Notes under the pieces: model-generated
What the model saw: the letters and a program-made list of their open reading frames with translations, nothing else
Told to the model about the DNA's origin: nothing
Database searches by the model: none
In this document: one piece after another, positions 50,020 through 60,507 of the stretch
Layout of the letters: every line of letters begins with the position of its first letter
How positions within the stretch are numbered: position 1 is the stretch's first letter
Assembly (NCBI RefSeq): GCF_910592395.1
Contig: NC_088318.1
Span: 13,268,349 to 13,332,348, forward strand
DNA length: 64,000 nt
From: Lineus longissimus
Lineage: Eukaryota > Nemertea > Pilidiophora > Heteronemertea > Lineidae
Direction of reading: 5' to 3'
Translations under genes and position numbers: made by a program

Positions 50020-52776
50020 ATGGCCGGAGAGGAGAAAAACAAATTGATGTGGCTGGAGTTTATGAGGGAAAGATGTGGGGAAGATGTCTTAGAACGATTG
50101 GAAAAAGACAAGGTAGGTTGCCAATGCAGGCCTCGCATAAAATTGTTGATGCCGGTATATAAGCCTCTGTCACCCTATTCCAGCAGCCATGGGACTGTTA
50201 CACAGGCCGACAGGCGCAATGACTCACAGGTATAGCCTGTTGTGTTAGCTTTATTTATATCTTCTGTAACAACTGGTCATTCACAAAAAATTCTACCTCC
50301 GAGATCCGGCCAGTGATAATGCAACCCTGCTCTTGGGCAGGTCTTCCATCCCATAAAGTTCACCTTCACAAAAACTATTAGCAGTCATACCAGAGACACA
50401 GCCAATGTCACAACCCTTTATTCAGTTATTACAACCCTGGAGGAATTATAAAAAAGTCAATTCAAATAAACTACGTTATCTAAAAAGAAACCTGTAGTTT
50501 AATTATTAGGAAAGAAATGACAGCATCCTTTTTCCTCTGATTGCAGATCGATCACATGAATATCCAGCTGTTGAGTGATGTAGAGCTGAGTACCTATGTG
50601 CCGATCATAGGGGATCGACTGGCCGTTCGTCACTATAAATTTGATGAGGGATCCAGAAGTTTGCATCAAGCAACCGGCACTAGTACAAGGGTTGATCACG
50701 AGTATGAAAAGCGAACATTGTTTACTAAGCTCCGCGAAAAAATGGGATTGCATTCGGCAGGAGGAAAGGGTAGCGACGATAAGAAAGATGGTGAGCACAA
50801 TACCAAGAGCAAAGGAAAAGGGAACAAAAAGACCACTCGGGTGATCGAAATCGGCTGGCTGCATCAAGGGAAGCAGATCAGAAATCGAATGGGGGGAGGA
50901 ACGAGGAAAGTGACAATGTTGAAAACTTCTGGCAAGAAAGAGCTTCTCGCCGAGGCGAAGAATCTCTTCTTTACAAACGGCAAATCAAAATTTTGTCGCA
51001 TAGAGGATGTATCATGCGACATCCTCGATTTTCAGGAAGGGAAACTTCCCGATGGTGCAACCTTTGGGCACATCTATGAAGAGGTTAAAATGGGTTTGGT
51101 GAGGGTGTACTTGTCAACTCGTTTGATAGAAAAGACAAGTTCTGATGTTGCCGGTGTGGTCGACGATGAAGAAGAGGTAAATGATCACCTGCCTATCATT
51201 TCGTTTACTCCGAACTCAACAGTAGTAAAGACAGGGCCAGTAAGTCCAGACTACTATTATTGGGAGGATGACGACACGCTACCTTTTGTTGGAAGCTGCG
51301 AGCTTGTAACAACATCCACTCCAATCGCTGAACACACTGTAGAGCCGAACAGACCTACAACAACTTCGCCCCGCTTTAAGTCCAATATACTTGCCATGGA
51401 AGATTTTCCACCAATACTTCCTGATATAGTTCATTTCCGCGCCAGAGGTACATCCAAGGCTAGCCATGAATCACCATCGTCCAAGCCTTCAGCATCGTCA
51501 AAGCCTTCAGCATCGCCAAAGCCTTCAGCATCGCCAAAGCCTTCAGCATCAGTTGCCAAACTGGATGACAATCACAATTCGCCATTACCTACGTCATCAG
51601 GTGCCAATCCGCCGGCTTCAAACTATGAATCACCTTTACGAATGCCTACAGCGTCAGTTGCCAGTCACTCGTTATCATTTGGTTTTGAACCCTCGCTTGA
51701 AGTTGAACCGTCATTTCATGAGATCTTGGACAATCGATCCAGTTATATGGGCGTCAGCTCAACCTTGATAACGCTCCACAGGGCAAAACTTATGGAGGAA
51801 ATGGTTACAAATTTCAAGGACTCTGAAATCGTAGATTCACCAACCAGATTTTCTTTCATTGATGAGCGAGGTATCGACAGTAGCGGCGTTTCGAGGGATG
51901 CATACTCTCTGTTCTGGAAAGAACTGTTTTTACGTGCTTCAGAGGGGGAGGAATGCAGAGTTCCTGTTATATTGGCTCACTGGCAAGATGAAGAATGGAA
52001 AGCCGTTGGAAGAATACTCATGAAGGGTTACATAGATCATGGTTTCTTTCCACTAATGCTTGCATGCAAAAGCTTTTACTGTAGCCCTAGTGCTAGGAGA
52101 GCAGCAGGTGACACCGGAATGTTTGTATGAATCGTTCATGACGTACCTAAGTGGGGTAGACCGAGATGTTGTGAAGGAGGCCATGGCGGGGACGTTAGAT
52201 GAAGAGAACCAAGAAATGTTTGAAGAGCTATTGGATCGCTTTGGGTACACCTCGATACCCTCAGAAAACATCAGAGGCACCCTGATACAGATCGCCCATA
52301 AGGAAATAATTCAAAAGCCAATGTACATATTGGATAAAATGGCGGAAGTTTCAAGAGATACTCTTCAACCAAAGCTACCCACTTGTACGCAAATAACAGA
52401 GATGTACGAGGTAAGGAGACCAACACCAAGACGACTAAACAAGTTGCTGAGGGCTATAACAACAACAAGGGCCGAACGAAATACTTTTTCATTCCTTATG
52501 CGATTCATTTCTGCACTTGACGAAGCATCTTTGAAAGGTTTTTTGAGGTTAATGACGGGGGCCGACAGTATCGTAGTTGAGATCAACGTTACCTTCAGCC
52601 GACTTGAGGGAGTCGAACGGCGTCCAATATTCAGAACGTGTGGTCCATGTCCGACTCTGGAATTGCCGAGCACCTATCAAACCTACCCGGATTTTCGGAT
52701 GGAATTGAAATCGGTGCTCGACAATCCAGAGTCGTACAAAATGGACATGGCGTGTTTTCCTTATCAACGGTTTTAG
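50020..52776 (+). pseudogene. HECT-domain (G2E3-like) gene inside the transposon, with a frameshift near 52,061-52,068
   Basis: Exon 1 is 50020-50112 and exon 2 starts at 50547 after TTGCAG. The N-terminus (QLLSDVELSTYVPIIGDRLAV) resembles the SAM-like start of transposon-associated HECT proteins. The middle is low-complexity with KPSAS repeats. The C-terminal half has HECT features: RFSFIDERGIDSSGVSRDAY, SLFWKEL, GRILMKGYIDHGFFPL, and a C-lobe with FRTCGPCPTLELPSTYQTYP, the probable catalytic Cys region. Frame 1 stops at 52130. The rest continues in another frame to 52776, and a TGCA tandem duplication (52061-52068) marks the shift. HECT E3 ligases form a thioester with ubiquitin; here the function is probably lost. 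Confidence 0.8.
51463..51552 (+). repeat. 18-bp coding tandem repeat (KPSAS units) in the HECT-type ORF
   Basis: The words AAGCCTTCAGCATCG(T/C)C follow each other four to five times, encoding S/P-K-P-S-A-S. It is a flexible linker upstream of the HECT-like domain. Confidence 0.85.
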
Positions 52777-52868
52777 GGATATTTTCATGAGCCTTTTGAG
52801 TCCTCTCCACAATAAATGCCAATGTGCATGGCTGCAATATGTGTTTTAAAAGTATCATTACCTGGGCT

Positions 52869-53181
52869 AAGATTAATGGTTGGCCTATTTTGGTTGTCTT
52901 TGGTATAGGGGGTGCAAAGAGAGCCCCCCCCCCCACCCACCCTGTGTTCAATCTAATCGTTGTTCGTAATTGTACCTTATATGCCAAGATTAATGGTTGA
53001 CCTATTTTGGTTGTGTTTGGTAGGGGGTGCAAAGAGAGCCCCCCCCCCACCCTGTGTTCAATCTAGTCGTTGTTTGTAATTGTACCTTATATGCCAAGAT
53101 TAATGGTTGACCTATTTTGGTTGTGTTTGGTAGGGGGTGCAAAGAGAGCCCCCCACCCTGTTGTTTGTAATTATCTGTGCC
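52869..53181. repeat. Three tandem copies of a ~112-bp unit with poly-C runs
   Basis: Each copy begins AAGATTAATGGTTG(A/G)CC and contains GGGGGTGCAAAGAGAGCC followed by 6-13 C and CACCCTGTG. The third copy is truncated. It lies between the HECT-type gene and the transposase 3' end, in the transposon interior. Confidence 0.85.
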
Positions 53182-53935
53182 ATCAACTATTAAAGTAGCT
53201 GTCTTATTTTGTTGATGGCATATCGTTTGCTGAAAGGAATGCCGAGTCCCATTACCAATAAAACGCATTTTCTATACTTGTTTTTGTTACTGTTCTGAAA
53301 TTCTTGGTTGTCAGACGATCGGTATGGATGTGTATTATCATAAATTCTTGACATATTACTCATAGGTAATATATTCTTGGTATTATCAAGAATATATATT
53401 CTTGGTGTTATACACAATTGTATTAAGTCGTACCATTGATTGATTGGTAGAGCAGGCGGCAACATCCCGGTATTCGTACCGGTAGTTTGGGAACACAGTA
53501 GAGTTTTAAAATGGCTGGGAGAGCATCCAGCATTTTTGTCCTGACAGAGCCACAGTTGAAATCCTGTAATCATCCTGTAATCATCATCACCTTCTTCTGA
53601 GGTTTAGCACACTTTTCTACATTACCAACTTTGGAAAAGTAAACTTAAACATGTTTTTCAGTGCATGCCTTACTTTGTTCATTTTATAACAATCGTAATA
53701 CCACTATGTGAATATATTATACATGAATAAGTACACACATCACGTTAAAAGTCGCTTTAAGCCCCTCTCGCACCTGGACAACTGATACGGCAGCTACAAG
53801 GACATGAAAGTTTCAGGTTTGCCGTGAGAGGGACATTCCCCAGACGTCGTCAGCCTTGCATACCTTGGAAGAAGGCCTACCAGTCAGTTTTTGGATCAGT
53901 TAGTGATTGTGCCTAGGAAGCGAGACACAGCAACC
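53182..53935. other. Transposon interior between the two convergent genes, no gene seen
   Basis: It contains short inverted ATATTCTTG words near 53,370-53,400 and presumably the 3' UTRs of both genes. No convincing ORF. Confidence 0.4.
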
Positions 53936-55348
53936 TCAAAGATTTGTAAGAATTTCATTTCTTAGGTATCTGTACAACAAAAGCCCCTCCGTGGGGGTTG
54001 TCGGGGGAGACAAGCCAGCTTCTGTCATTAATAGGCACGACAAGTCAAAAACGTCTTCGTCGCAAGGAAGACGGCCCTTGGGTGTGCATTCTGTGAGGCA
54101 TGTATCTACCTGTTGGTCCGTTACCGCGCAAATTTGGCTTTCTCCCCCGACGAGATGTGGTAGGTTGTACATCATCAGCGGTCTACCACTAGGCGCTATT
54201 TGATTACGACAGGGACGAATTCTGTGACAATTCCACAAGTGGACAAGCTCGTCAAGATCGTTCTGGAAAAGAAAGAGATGTGTATAGGTTATAATACTTC
54301 TGTAAAATATTCTGTTCACAACACTCTGCATTGATAATATAATTTCCTCTTCTATCTATTTATGTATTTTGTACTCATCTTTGGGTGAGTTAAACATCAA
54401 TGAAGTGTTGTCATGCACCGATCTCACCCCCACTTACCGGTAGGCCTACATGTACCGGTAACTAGCTATGAACTCGGCGGTAAAGCTAATAAGACTTTCT
54501 GGACCAGGGCTTACCTAAATTAATTGCATGAAGCAAAATTGGGTCAAACATTTGTCCAAGCGGTCACCTGAGAAGTCGTCGTTTTCTTTCATTTCTTGGA
54601 ACAGATTCATCCAAAACTGAGCATTTTGTCTTCGATTCATTGACCACCAGCACTCGATTCTTTGATTGTGGTTACTTGATCCAAATATGACACTTCGCCT
54701 GCTGAACTCATCAACGTGGTCATGTCTCATGAACCTCTGCATATCTGCGACATGTCCATTCTCAGTACCTGGATCCATCCTTAGCCTTTTCGGGCAACCC
54801 CTTCGACTTCGAATTGCTTGCATGAAGTAACTCGCGATAACGGCGGGATCACTGTTTGTACGATAGGCTTCAAGCCACACGAGGAATCTGGAAAAACCAT
54901 CAATGCACCCATTGATGCATATGCCGAACGGTTTTAACTTGTCATACCCATCAATGTGCCAAGCGAAGTCGGGTCCCGGGTTTTGATAAAGGCGCCTTCT
55001 CAGCCTGTTCCGTCGCCTGTATGCAACTCCCTCAGGATCGATGATATGTTGTAGATAACGAACTTCATTCTGAGTGACGACAAGTCCGTTTTGTATGCAC
55101 TTCAAGTGCATGAACTTGTAACCATGAAGTTTCCCTGCCGCCTCCACCTCTTTCATTATAAACAAAGCAACGTCAAGTATGTCAGCCTTATTCTTGCGTC
55201 TGCATAAGCCAGACTTGGAGAGGATCCGGTTCAAGGTCCGGAGACTGAGTATGATGCCGTCGACATGAGCTAGTGTTTTTATAATCTCTTTGTAATTGAG
55301 CCCCAGATAGAAATAGACGCGAACCTTGTCACCAACGGCGTCCGCCAT
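53936..55348 (-). pseudogene. rve/DDE transposase of the tandem-repeat-ended transposon, two exons, in-frame stop at the exon 1 edge
   Basis: Exon 1 (55348-54515) starts MADAVGDKVRVYFYLGLNYKE, has a helix-turn-helix-like region, then an integrase core: HIDGYDKLKPFGICINGCID (first Asp), RMDPGTENG (second Asp), NQRIECWWS (Glu). Exon 2 (54262-53936) continues NDLDELVHLWNCHRIRP and a C-terminal tail. The exon 1 donor GTAAGC follows directly after TAG, at the place where related proteins, as I recall them, continue with Gln before the aligned acidic stretch. One C-to-T change in CAG would explain it. It would cut and join DNA at the inverted ends; this copy is probably inactive unless the stop is read through. 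Confidence 0.8.
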
Positions 55349-55389
55349 TTTAGAATTCGACAGAACCAGATCCGTATGGCGTATAGTAA

Positions 55390-55888
55390 CTGGTACGTAT
55401 GAGATAACAAGTCGTACGTATGAGATAACAAGTCGTACGTATGAGATAACAAGTCGTACGTATGAGATAACAAGTCGTACGTATGAGATAACAAGGCGTA
55501 CGTATGAGATAACAAGTCGTACGTATGAGATAACAAGTCGTACGTATGAGATTACAAGTCGTACGTATGAGATAACAAGTCGTACGTATGAGATAACAAG
55601 TCGTACGTATGAGATAACAAGGCGTACGTATGAGATAACAAGTCGTACGTATGAGATAACAAGTCGTACGTATGAGATTACAAGTCGTACGTATGAGATA
55701 ATAACTCATACGTATGAGATAATATCTCATACGTATGAGATAATAAGTCGTACGTATGAGATAATAAGTCGTACGTATGAGATGATAAGTCGTACGTATA
55801 AGATAATAAGTCGTACGTATGTGATAACAAGTCGTACGTATGAGTCAATAAGTCAAACGAATGCGATAATAAGTCGTACGTATGAGTT
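55390..55888. repeat. Right terminal array of the same 20-21 bp repeat, inverted
   Basis: Units read AGTCGTACGTATGAGATAAC, the reverse complement of the left array. They are more homogeneous in the inner part and mixed with ATAATAAGTC and ATAATATCTC units toward the tip. It begins about 40 bp upstream of the transposase start codon, so it may also act as the transposase promoter region. Confidence 0.95.
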
Positions 55889-55928
55889 AGTTTTTTATTT
55901 TTTTTGTTGGCACTAATACGCTTCCGTA

Positions 55929-57738
55929 AAATGTTGACACGAGTCTAAAAATTTTTATCTTTTTTAAAAGATTGTCGGGTATATTTTCTTCTCTGTTGCC
56001 AAGAAATTTGTAGTTGCTAATATTTTTTCAGGGTTGAAATAATTCCGCTTTGGCGTGCCATGTACGCCCCTAAACTACCAATGTAATACTATTGAATCTG
56101 CAGATTACAGGAAAACATGAGTGCAAAAACATTGTATCTGCATTCAAAATGGCTTCCTCAAAACAAAAGATGCTGATGACTGCTGATGAAGTTCAATTTC
56201 CTCAAAACCAAAGGAAGTGTAGATACAACAGTTTTGCACTCGGCCCACGACTTATTGTTGGACTAGTTATAGCGCATTTACGGGGTTGCAACTATTTTGC
56301 TTTATAGTGTCACCAGGAAAGAAAAGCATGCGACCTAACGCCGATCTATTTGTATAAAGTGATTATTGGAAGGTATATAGTAGAAAATATCAATAAAATA
56401 ATCATTGCATGTCGTCTTTTGAGGGCATTTTTGATCGTAAAAAATATATGTGTAGGCCTACGTCACCGGAGTCTCTGCAATGATAATTTTATCACAGCAG
56501 TCTCGCGCAAGTAGAAGTTATTTACCTAATTAGTCTCAATGTCTGGCGCAAAGCCAGACGTTTTCCATTACGATTTCACTACGATGTTTGACAAGAAGGA
56601 GCAGTGCGCGAGATATGCTAATGAGCAGACTTCCCTCGCTTGAGTTTCGGAAGAATGTTCAATATCGCGCTAAGCTGACCACTGCTGACCATGACAGGCG
56701 CGCATTGGACTGGTACAGGTTGCAACTGAACATTGAATATGCTGGTGGTGACGCTTTCTGATGAGAAGTTGGTCGTGACTGATGTAGTATCCTTGGACTT
56801 GTCCACAGCATCGTTCAATCATTGCTCTCTGAGCTGCCTTGATTCTGTACTTACCCAAATAGTGAGACCAAATGCCTGTTGACTGTGCTTTAAGAGAGAC
56901 TGGCGCCATGCCTAGTCTCTCTTAAGCACAGTCAACAGACACTGCAAACCCCTCAGACTCAGAAACCACAAACGCCCAACCCTTCTTGCTACCTTAATAC
57001 TTCTGGATTTAGCTTGATAACATTACATCACGGCAGCGGCCACCTTCAGCGCCACCACGTGGGGCCTATGGGTATTAGGCTAAGTTTGGGGGCGAAAACG
57101 TCAGGGAGCGAAACGACCGGATACCCATAACATAGAAATCCGCGGCAGACCAGATTTTGCAGGTTCCGCAGAATCCGCAGGATTCGCTAAATCGCCATGG
57201 CCTCTTTTCAGTAGGTCTGATTTGCATATTGGGCCATCTGTTAAATCAAAAGTGTGGGCTTATACAAAAATAAGCCGGGAAAGTATTGGGGCCACTATAT
57301 GTTTAAAGCATTCATCCATTTCCGCAATTTTCCCCCTTTATTTTGGTCGTACTCTTTCACCTTACGTTGTTAATCGCTCTTAATTTTTCTAAGTACCGTA
57401 TTGGAATTCATCACGTGATACACGTCTCATCATAACAAAACCGCCTCACCCGACCCAAGCACTGGGTAAAAGTAGCGCACAGCTCCCTATATGAATACCC
57501 GGGGCAAATATAAAATATAATATAAAATCCCGATTAACATTTCTTTACTGCAATAAAAACAGGCTAACCACTGCAGATTAACAAGTAAGTGAGTGTTCCG
57601 GAACGAGTGGAGTCCGTGCGGAGGGTGTCGAAAAAACCCTAGGCGAACTACTTGCTGCCACCCACTATGCTCGCGGCATTTGTTGTACTAAGTTCGTAAC
57701 ACGCCATTGCCTCTTCGCGATTTATTTTTTCACACCAG
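55929..57738. other. Intergenic between two mobile elements, no gene seen
   Basis: Short ORFs at 56092-56307 and 56618-56909 have no recognisable domain. A strong hairpin lies at 56876-56938. The flank just right of the transposon (TTGCCAAGAAA near 55,998) partly echoes a phrase left of it (TTGCCAAGAAA near 48,427), which may be older repeat sequence. Confidence 0.4.
56876..56938. repeat. Near-perfect hairpin, 25-26 nt arms, 12-nt loop
   Basis: CTGTTGACTGTGCTTTAAGA and following bases (to 56901) pair with the reversed copy at 56914-56938; the only difference is one extra T in the left arm. It could be a palindromic element end or a small-RNA precursor. The stem is about 25 bp with a single bulge. 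Confidence 0.85.
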
Positions 57739-58457
57739 GGCCCGGTTGTTCAAAAGAAGAAATACATTTTTAAAGATAACTTAACGTTAAAATTCCTAAC
57801 TTGGCGTTAAGATAACGTCAAGTTTTATTTTGAGTTGTTCAAACAATATTAGCCTAACATTGGCGTTATCTTTAACGTAAGTTTTAACTTACCTAAAACC
57901 CTAAGTTAAATCTAACGTTATCTTTAACTTGGCGTTAGCACTGAGCCAATTCAAGATGGCGTCTGCCAACTTGGCACTTTTTCCTGTTGAGGGAGTTTTT
58001 CGAAAAAAACGTATTTATTTGCCGCACACGAATCATTTAGAGACTTTCAGCGACAAGAAGTTATTTAAGAGATACAGATACACAAGAGCAACATTGATTT
58101 TGATTTGCGATTTAATGAGAGAAGAGCTGGAGAGATCGACCAAGCGTTCTCGCAGCCTGAGTGTAGAAATTCTTTTTTTATGTTTTGCACTTGAGCAAGA
58201 ATTTCTGCTGGACTGATGGAAGCCATATTGGATTTGCAGTGATCCAATGAATTGTGGGTGATTACCTATACCTACCATGGCAACTAACATCAGTGAACCA
58301 AGATGCAATATTTGCTGACATTAGCGTTAGTTTACCGTAACGTTGTTTTGAACAACCTAAATTTAACGCCAAAGTTAGCTAATGCCAAGTTAAGGAATTT
58401 AACGTTGATATTTAACTTAACATCAATGAAATTTAACTTCTTTTGAACAACCGGGCC
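57739..58457. mobile_element. PIF/Harbinger-derived element, 719 bp, CAG target-site duplication
   Basis: The terminal inverted repeats GGCCCGGTTGTTCAAAAGAA are perfect, and CAG is duplicated on both sides (57736-57738, 58458-58460). A 3-bp duplication fits PIF/Harbinger. The subterminal parts are dense in TTAACGTTA words in both orientations. It contains a fragment of a HARBI1-like protein (next entry) and is too short to be autonomous. Confidence 0.85.
57956..58216 (+). pseudogene. N-terminal fragment of a HARBI1-like transposase
   Basis: 86 residues from ATG 57956: MASANLALFPVEGVFRKKR, then LETFSDKKLFKRYRYTRATL and LICDLMREEL, resembling the N-terminus of PIF/Harbinger transposases before the DDE core. 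It stops at 58216 without any catalytic motif. It is a relic captured in the internally deleted element. Confidence 0.6.
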
Positions 58458-58460
58458 CAG

Positions 58461-58770
58461 GTGACGCCATTTTGTTTCCCATATTTGGCATAATTTATGC
58501 CGCAGCGTCATTGCATGTAGAATGTACGTATATCGTCATACCTGTGCTTGATGCAGCGGGTGGACAAGGTTACTTCCCTTATCTTCAGAAAGCACCTTGT
58601 TCCCAGGTATTTTACGGGCGTTTGCACCTAGTCGCATGAACTTTCGCGAGCGGGCCTCCCATCACAAAATCCATTTGATCTACTCTGCATCTTATGAAAA
58701 TAGTCATCACTATAGTTCGTTAACCATGTGTAATGTCCTTTGATTTGCCTTCTTTGGTACTCGATATACA
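58461..58770. other. Short interval between the Harbinger element and the LTR, nothing seen
   Basis: There is no ORF, repeat or RNA gene that I can support. Confidence 0.4.
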
Positions 58771-58929
58771 TGATATAGTGAACTAATGAACTTGCAAATC
58801 GGCTTTTAATTCAACTCGTACTTTATTGTCTCGTCTCGCCCGTCGACTACAATAACAACAACAATGCACCGTTTTCGCCCCGGCCGCAACACGGGCCGAA
58901 GACAGACTGGGGTGGCTCGGGACACCACA
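58771..58929 (-). repeat. Probable 3' LTR of the Gypsy element (about 159 bp)
   Basis: On the minus strand it begins TGTGGTGTCCC right after a polypurine-like tract, contains AATAAA (58821-58826), and could end in TATATCA at 58771. The first boundary is better supported than the last. The partner LTR is outside the window, so neither boundary can be confirmed by comparison. Confidence 0.45.
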
Positions 58930-59558
58930 CCATCCCCCACAAAATTTGGTCAGTGTGTAACTAACCACAATGTTACAATTCACTAACATAACAGGGCTTT
59001 CATATGTTACCCAAACATAAAACCCAAACATAAAACACAAAAATAAGAGTCAGCGTCTTGCTGAGTTGGGTAGGGATTATCCTCCATCATGTCCATCCTC
59101 AGTATTGTCTTCTCCAAAATCATGATAATAATAATACTGAAATGATTTTATCAAATATAAAAAAAAACACCATTACTAGCTCCGATCCTGAGCAATAAAA
59201 TACACAAAACTATAGATCCAAGTACACGCAATAGTACATGAAATGAGTCCTGAGTCCATTTCTCTGCATAGAACAAGGATATACAAACACAACAAATATA
59301 TCCAAAAATAGTCTTAACATGTGTTGATCAAACACACTAAACGAACAGATTGTCTCTATAGGCTTCCCTCAGTGCACTACTAAATGAATTTAAAAGTCTC
59401 TTATCCATTTACTAAGTCCTTATTGCTTCAGAACGAAAATCCTCCTGTGAGCGGCAGATCAAAGGCACCTTAGTACCCTGGCATGAGGTAATGTAAATCT
59501 ACACCTCTCCCTTCCCGGAGTACAGAGCGTCCCAGGTATAGGGGTGCCAGGTTACAAG
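58930..59558 (-). other. Gypsy element noncoding region between the last ORF and the 3' LTR
   Basis: It carries the putative polypurine tract next to the LTR and otherwise AT-rich sequence. No ORF above noise. Confidence 0.4.
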
Positions 59559-60422
59559 TTACCTCGGACGAAGAGATGAGATGATGTGCTCACAAACCCT
59601 TGCTAATCCACTCTTCGAATAGTGGAACCTATCACCTCCAAAATCATTCCCTTGGAGACCTGGATGTGTAATCGGAACAAACCCGGCATCTATCATCATT
59701 TGGGTGATTCGTCGCACATTTTCAACTTGGTGTTGCCTATCTCGTAAGGATGGGGGTATGGGTGGCTGCAGATGGTACAATGTCAGATTTGGATACTTGG
59801 CATGGAGTGTCTGGTATAATTCTGAGGTAATCTTCTTCAACTCTTGTGGTTCTCCTAAGTTCCTTGTGTGGTTTAACCCATGATTCAGGACAACCGCTCT
59901 TGCTTTAACACTTAGGATATTGACAGCCTCAGCTACATGTTCAATCCGTTCTCCCGAATGGGCAATTGGGTAAATGTCAATGGATGGCTTGCACTGCTTG
60001 AACATGGAATCTCCAAGAAGTAAAATTGGGTATACTTTATCCGAAGATTGTATTTTCAGAGTCAGTCTGTTCAAGTAGTTTAACAAATCACGAATATTTT
60101 CCCTTGAGGTAGAATGACTAGTTACTAACTCGACTAGTTTTTCCTTCACAGTTACCAAATTACTTTTCCGTGGCCTCCATGAATTCCTGAAGCGGAAGAT
60201 GAAGATTTTTAGAGCTTGGATAACAACAGAGGTTATCATCCTTCCAGTGTCTACAAGATTGGCTTCACATGTTTGACATAACTCCAGGATGACTGTCCTT
60301 GGTACGGTACATTGTCTGCAGCTCTGTAGGCCCGATCTAATATAGGTGAAGACTGCTTTACTGGCCTTCTTCTTCATCTCCTTTACCTGATCTGGTAGGG
60401 CATCCAACACCACCCCATCCAT
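59559..60422 (-). CDS. SGNH/GDSL-hydrolase-like ORF in env position of the Gypsy element
   Basis: ATG 60422 (MDGVVLDALPDQV) gives about 287 residues, starting 85 bp downstream of the pol stop. The N-terminal half has several Cys (CRQC, CQTC) and basic residues, no known domain. The C-terminal half looks like an SGNH hydrolase: block I ILLLGDSMFKQC with the Ser, VLNHGLNH near the block III position, and DRFHYSKSGL with Asp and His at the DxxH position near the end. No signal peptide or transmembrane segment is evident, so it is not an ordinary envelope protein. Captured esterase domains are known in CR1/L2-type ORF1 proteins; in a Gypsy element this is unusual. The enzymatic role is inferred. 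Confidence 0.7.
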   Translation of the reverse strand: MDGVVLDALPDQVKEMKKKASKAVFTYIRSGLQSCRQCTVPRTVILELCQTCEANLVDTGRMITSVVIQALKIFIFRFRNSWRPRKSNLVTVKEKLVELVTSHSTSRENIRDLLNYLNRLTLKIQSSDKVYPILLLGDSMFKQCKPSIDIYPIAHSGERIEHVAEAVNILSVKARAVVLNHGLNHTRNLGEPQELKKITSELYQTLHAKYPNLTLYHLQPPIPPSLRDRQHQVENVRRITQMMIDAGFVPITHPGLQGNDFGGDRFHYSKSGLARVCEHIISSLRPR

Positions 60423-60507
60423 TGTTGTCAACAGAAAGTTAAGAGATTGATTATAATGGAAATCTCCCTTACAGGAATTGTTTAAAGCTACAAACAGGTT
60501 TTCACTA

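Larger units (their letters stand above)
48518..55928. mobile_element. 7.4-kb DNA transposon with tandem-repeat inverted ends, carrying HECT-type and rve/DDE transposase genes
   Basis: The two ends are exact mirror images at the tips: TACGGAAGCGTATTAGTGCC at 48518 reappears reversed and complemented up to 55928. Both continue into an A-rich patch, AACTCATACGTACGACTT, a conserved GCATTCGTTTGACTT and then long arrays of the same 20-21 bp repeat in opposite orientations. Between them lie a HECT-type gene (plus) and a DDE transposase (minus), convergent. If the tip is CGGAAGCG, a TA duplication flanks both sides, but TA also fits as part of the tip. The superfamily is not recognised with certainty. 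Both genes have a lesion, so this copy is probably not autonomous now. Confidence 0.85.

Noticed and set aside
55326-55916. Long ORFs through the right repeat array (SRTYEIT-type proteins)
   Set aside because: Same repeat in opposite orientation; reading frames are a by-product of unit length, and the ORF overlaps the transposase start on the other strand.
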